DNA of 5,651 bases from Kiritimatiellales bacterium (lineage in GTDB: Bacteria; Verrucomicrobiota; Kiritimatiellia; Kiritimatiellales; Pontiellaceae): contig DAOUQA010000140.1 in assembly GCA_030625905.1 (NCBI GenBank), positions 1 through 5,651 on the forward strand, written 5' to 3'. The notes below the pieces were generated by a model. It saw nothing but the letters and a program-made list of their open reading frames with translations, searched no databases and had not been told where the DNA came from. Positions 3,821 to 5,651 of this stretch are shown here, piece after piece. Every line of letters starts with the position of its first letter. Position 1 is the stretch's first letter. A program made the position numbers and the translations under genes.

Positions 3821-5651
3821 CTAATGCCACGCCCTCAAGGGAGTCGGCCATACCCGTGTACAGGTATCATCCAGAAAGCTGCCTATCGGCAGTTGCTTCA
3901 ACGCGTCCAGATTCTTGTAAAGCCACTTGGGTGTGGAGCGGTGGGCAATAATCTCTCCTCGCTCATCCGTCACCGTGATCAAAAATCCGGCATATCGATC
4001 TCCACGGCGCATTTCGTATGAATAAAAATCAAGCAGATCAACCGTTCGGCCGGAAAACTCAAAGGAGCGATCCTCGGTCTCGGAAGGAATAAACGAGGAT
4101 TTTCCCCGATCCAGCAATATATATTGGTTTGCCCCGATTTCAGAGCCCAGGGTAAAGAACTCAACCTCCAGATTATGGCTGTAGTCTCCCACGGAACTCT
4201 GTTTGACCTTCGCGGTGAAGGTATATTCATTAATTCGCACGCTGCCCGACCCGTATTTTAAAGGCCGTGACTGCGTCTTCTTTCCGAGATCAAGTTCCAG
4301 CCGGGGCGGCGTGGACAACTCAATATCCCGCCTGTCCGCAGACGAAAACAGTTCCAGGGGGACTTTTTTCTGTTCTCCTCGGGGGGTCTTAAGTATGGCA
4401 TTTCCGGCCACCACAGCTAGCAATTTAGCGGTGAATGTTTCTCCATCCATGGAGGTCCATGTTCGCTGTTTGGAAGGTTCAGCATCAGATACGCGGGGAT
4501 CAGCTTCTCCGGCTGAAGTCTCGGCATCAGACTCCACGGCCTTGGCGATGGCCGATTCCGGGGTGGACGAACCGTAATCGTTGAACGTCGGCCCGTTGGT
4601 TATGCAGACTTCGTTGGCCGGCATCCCGCGATAGATCATATCCTGAAGTGAACGAGACAGCTCCCCCGTTTTGAATATAGGCAATATGGGTTCGCCTTTT
4701 GAGTTGTTCTCGTATTTGACGCCCTCTTCCATAACGCAAAGAAAGGCGTTGAACTGTCCTCCGGGCACTTCGGCAATCATCACATCTATATCCATGGGGA
4801 CACCGGGTTCCAATTCGATCAAATCCCCAACCGCAGTATAATCGTGACACTTGATCCACTTACGGTTGTCCGCAGATGAGGGGGTCCATGAAGCGCAATC
4901 AATCCATCGGCTGGTACTACGATTCCATCCACGACTGCCGTTGAATACAGTTTTTTTGTTTACTGCAACGACTATAATATCATCCGCATTTCCTGCAAAT
5001 CTGAACCGGATACCGTCTTTATGCACCAGTTTTCCCTTGTAATGCACCATCCAGCAAAAGTCCATGTTGTCGGGTTCGCCGAATGTCATCGGGGCCAAGG
5101 GTGAAGGGATGGGCGGCACCACGATGGTTGTCGCGTAAAGTTTTTTGGGCGAACAGTAGTACCGCGAAATTTTTGAGGATTTCCACCCACTTTTAACGAA
5201 CTTTGCAAGCTCGGTGATGAAGACATCTGTAGAGATGCCATAGGTGCTACCATCGCGTCTGCGGTTAAAATCGTAGAACCTCCCCTCCAAATCGGACCCG
5301 ATGCTCAGAGTGATTCCCAGAAAGCTTAACTCTTCGAAGTCGGGAATCATTTCAAAGCCGTCAACGGAGCCGCCAAGGCCTCCGCCCATGCCGGACATTT
5401 CCGGGAGCTGGATGTCGGGCATGTTCGCCCGGTTCATCTTGGTGACGATGCGCGTGGTCGCTTTGGGCTTAGAGGTTTTCTTGATCTTCGGCCTCGGCTT
5501 CTTGAGCTTCATTTTTGGTCGCTCGACCGCCGGGGGCGGAACAAACTTTTTCTCCGGCTTTTTCACCACCGTGAAGACCACCAGCATCCCAGCCAGCAGG
5601 AAAAGTGCAGCATGGATCAGGATGCTTAGCAACACCGCACTGGGCATCCCC
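3821..5651 (-). CDS. Membrane-anchored protein with TonB-like N-terminus, PA14-like region and SHD1-like domain (5' end probably cut)
   Basis: The frame is open from the right edge to TAG at 3823-3821. The first ATG in view is at 5647, but the frame continues upstream through the last bases, so the true start may lie outside. Numbering from that ATG gives 608 residues. Residues 4-28 are one hydrophobic helix (SAVLLSILIHAALFLLAGML...), followed by a Lys/Pro-rich stalk (29-64). This is the layout of TonB-type or periplasmic anchored proteins, though no TonB C-terminal domain follows. A Gly/Met-rich linker (80-97) precedes a beta-rich region (110-325). There KDGIRFRFAGNADDIIVVAVN and ELEPGVPMDIDVMIAEVPGG resemble a PA14-like fold. 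An acidic linker (362-392) leads to RTWTSMDGETFTAKLLAV...KKVPLELFSSADRRDIE (395-443), which resembles an SHD1 domain. Residues 450-600 are unassigned, mostly beta, ending in TCTRVWP. Its role is unknown; extracytoplasmic binding or structure is a guess. Parts of the gene are visibly more AT-rich than its neighbours. Confidence 0.85.
   Translation of the reverse strand, partial: GMPSAVLLSILIHAALFLLAGMLVVFTVVKKPEKKFVPPPAVERPKMKLKKPRPKIKKTSKPKATTRIVTKMNRANMPDIQLPEMSGMGGGLGGSVDGFEMIPDFEELSFLGITLSIGSDLEGRFYDFNRRRDGSTYGISTDVFITELAKFVKSGWKSSKISRYYCSPKKLYATTIVVPPIPSPLAPMTFGEPDNMDFCWMVHYKGKLVHKDGIRFRFAGNADDIIVVAVNKKTVFNGSRGWNRSTSRWIDCASWTPSSADNRKWIKCHDYTAVGDLIELEPGVPMDIDVMIAEVPGGQFNAFLCVMEEGVKYENNSKGEPILPIFKTGELSRSLQDMIYRGMPANEVCITNGPTFNDYGSSTPESAIAKAVESDAETSAGEADPRVSDAEPSKQRTWTSMDGETFTAKLLAVVAGNAILKTPRGEQKKVPLELFSSADRRDIELSTPPRLELDLGKKTQSRPLKYGSGSVRINEYTFTAKVKQSSVGDYSHNLEVEFFTLGSEIGANQYILLDRGKSSFIPSETEDRSFEFSGRTVDLLDFYSYEMRRGDRYAGFLITVTDERGEIIAHRSTPKWLYKNLDALKQLPIGSFLDDTCTRVWPTPLRAWH

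Overview
The window looks like chromosomal DNA from a Gram-negative bacterium of the Planctomycetes-Verrucomicrobia-Chlamydiae group. The best guess is a Kiritimatiellota/Pontiella-like polysaccharide degrader. The evidence is a secreted GH20 hexosaminidase, a membrane-anchored protein that joins a TonB-like N-terminus to an SHD1-type domain, fairly GC-rich coding, and AG-rich Shine-Dalgarno sites. The taxonomic call is inference from gene style; no marker gene is present.

Every gene I can support lies on the minus strand, so transcription runs from high to low coordinates. At the right edge (5651-3821) is a protein of 608 or more residues with an N-terminal membrane helix, a Lys/Pro-rich periplasmic stalk, a PA14-like middle and an SHD1-like segment; its 5' end is probably cut by the window. 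Next is a 194-bp gap (3820-3627) holding a strong stem-loop and the decayed 3' end of an endonuclease/exonuclease/phosphatase (EEP) gene. Then comes the main gene (3626-1248), an unusual 792-residue secreted fusion of a GH20 beta-N-acetylhexosaminidase with a complete EEP domain.

The 384-bp gap from 1247 to 864 has no intact gene, but it is not empty. In minus-strand order it holds two small palindromes, a Shine-Dalgarno plus 14 codons resembling the start of an ABC ATPase gene, a four-copy 17-bp repeat array at which that homology stops, a perfect hairpin, and a pair of operator-like repeats upstream of the last gene. The left edge (863-1) carries the first 287 codons of a ComM/YifB-type AAA+ ATPase, cut by the window.

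The hexosaminidase-EEP protein and the anchored protein could both act outside the cytoplasm on glycans or other polymers. ComM/YifB is an unrelated DNA-processing function. The most notable signals are the GH20-EEP fusion and, beside it, a second, broken EEP 3' end sharing an exact 20-bp match with the intact copy. This suggests that the fusion arose, or its neighbourhood decayed, by recombination among duplicated EEP genes.
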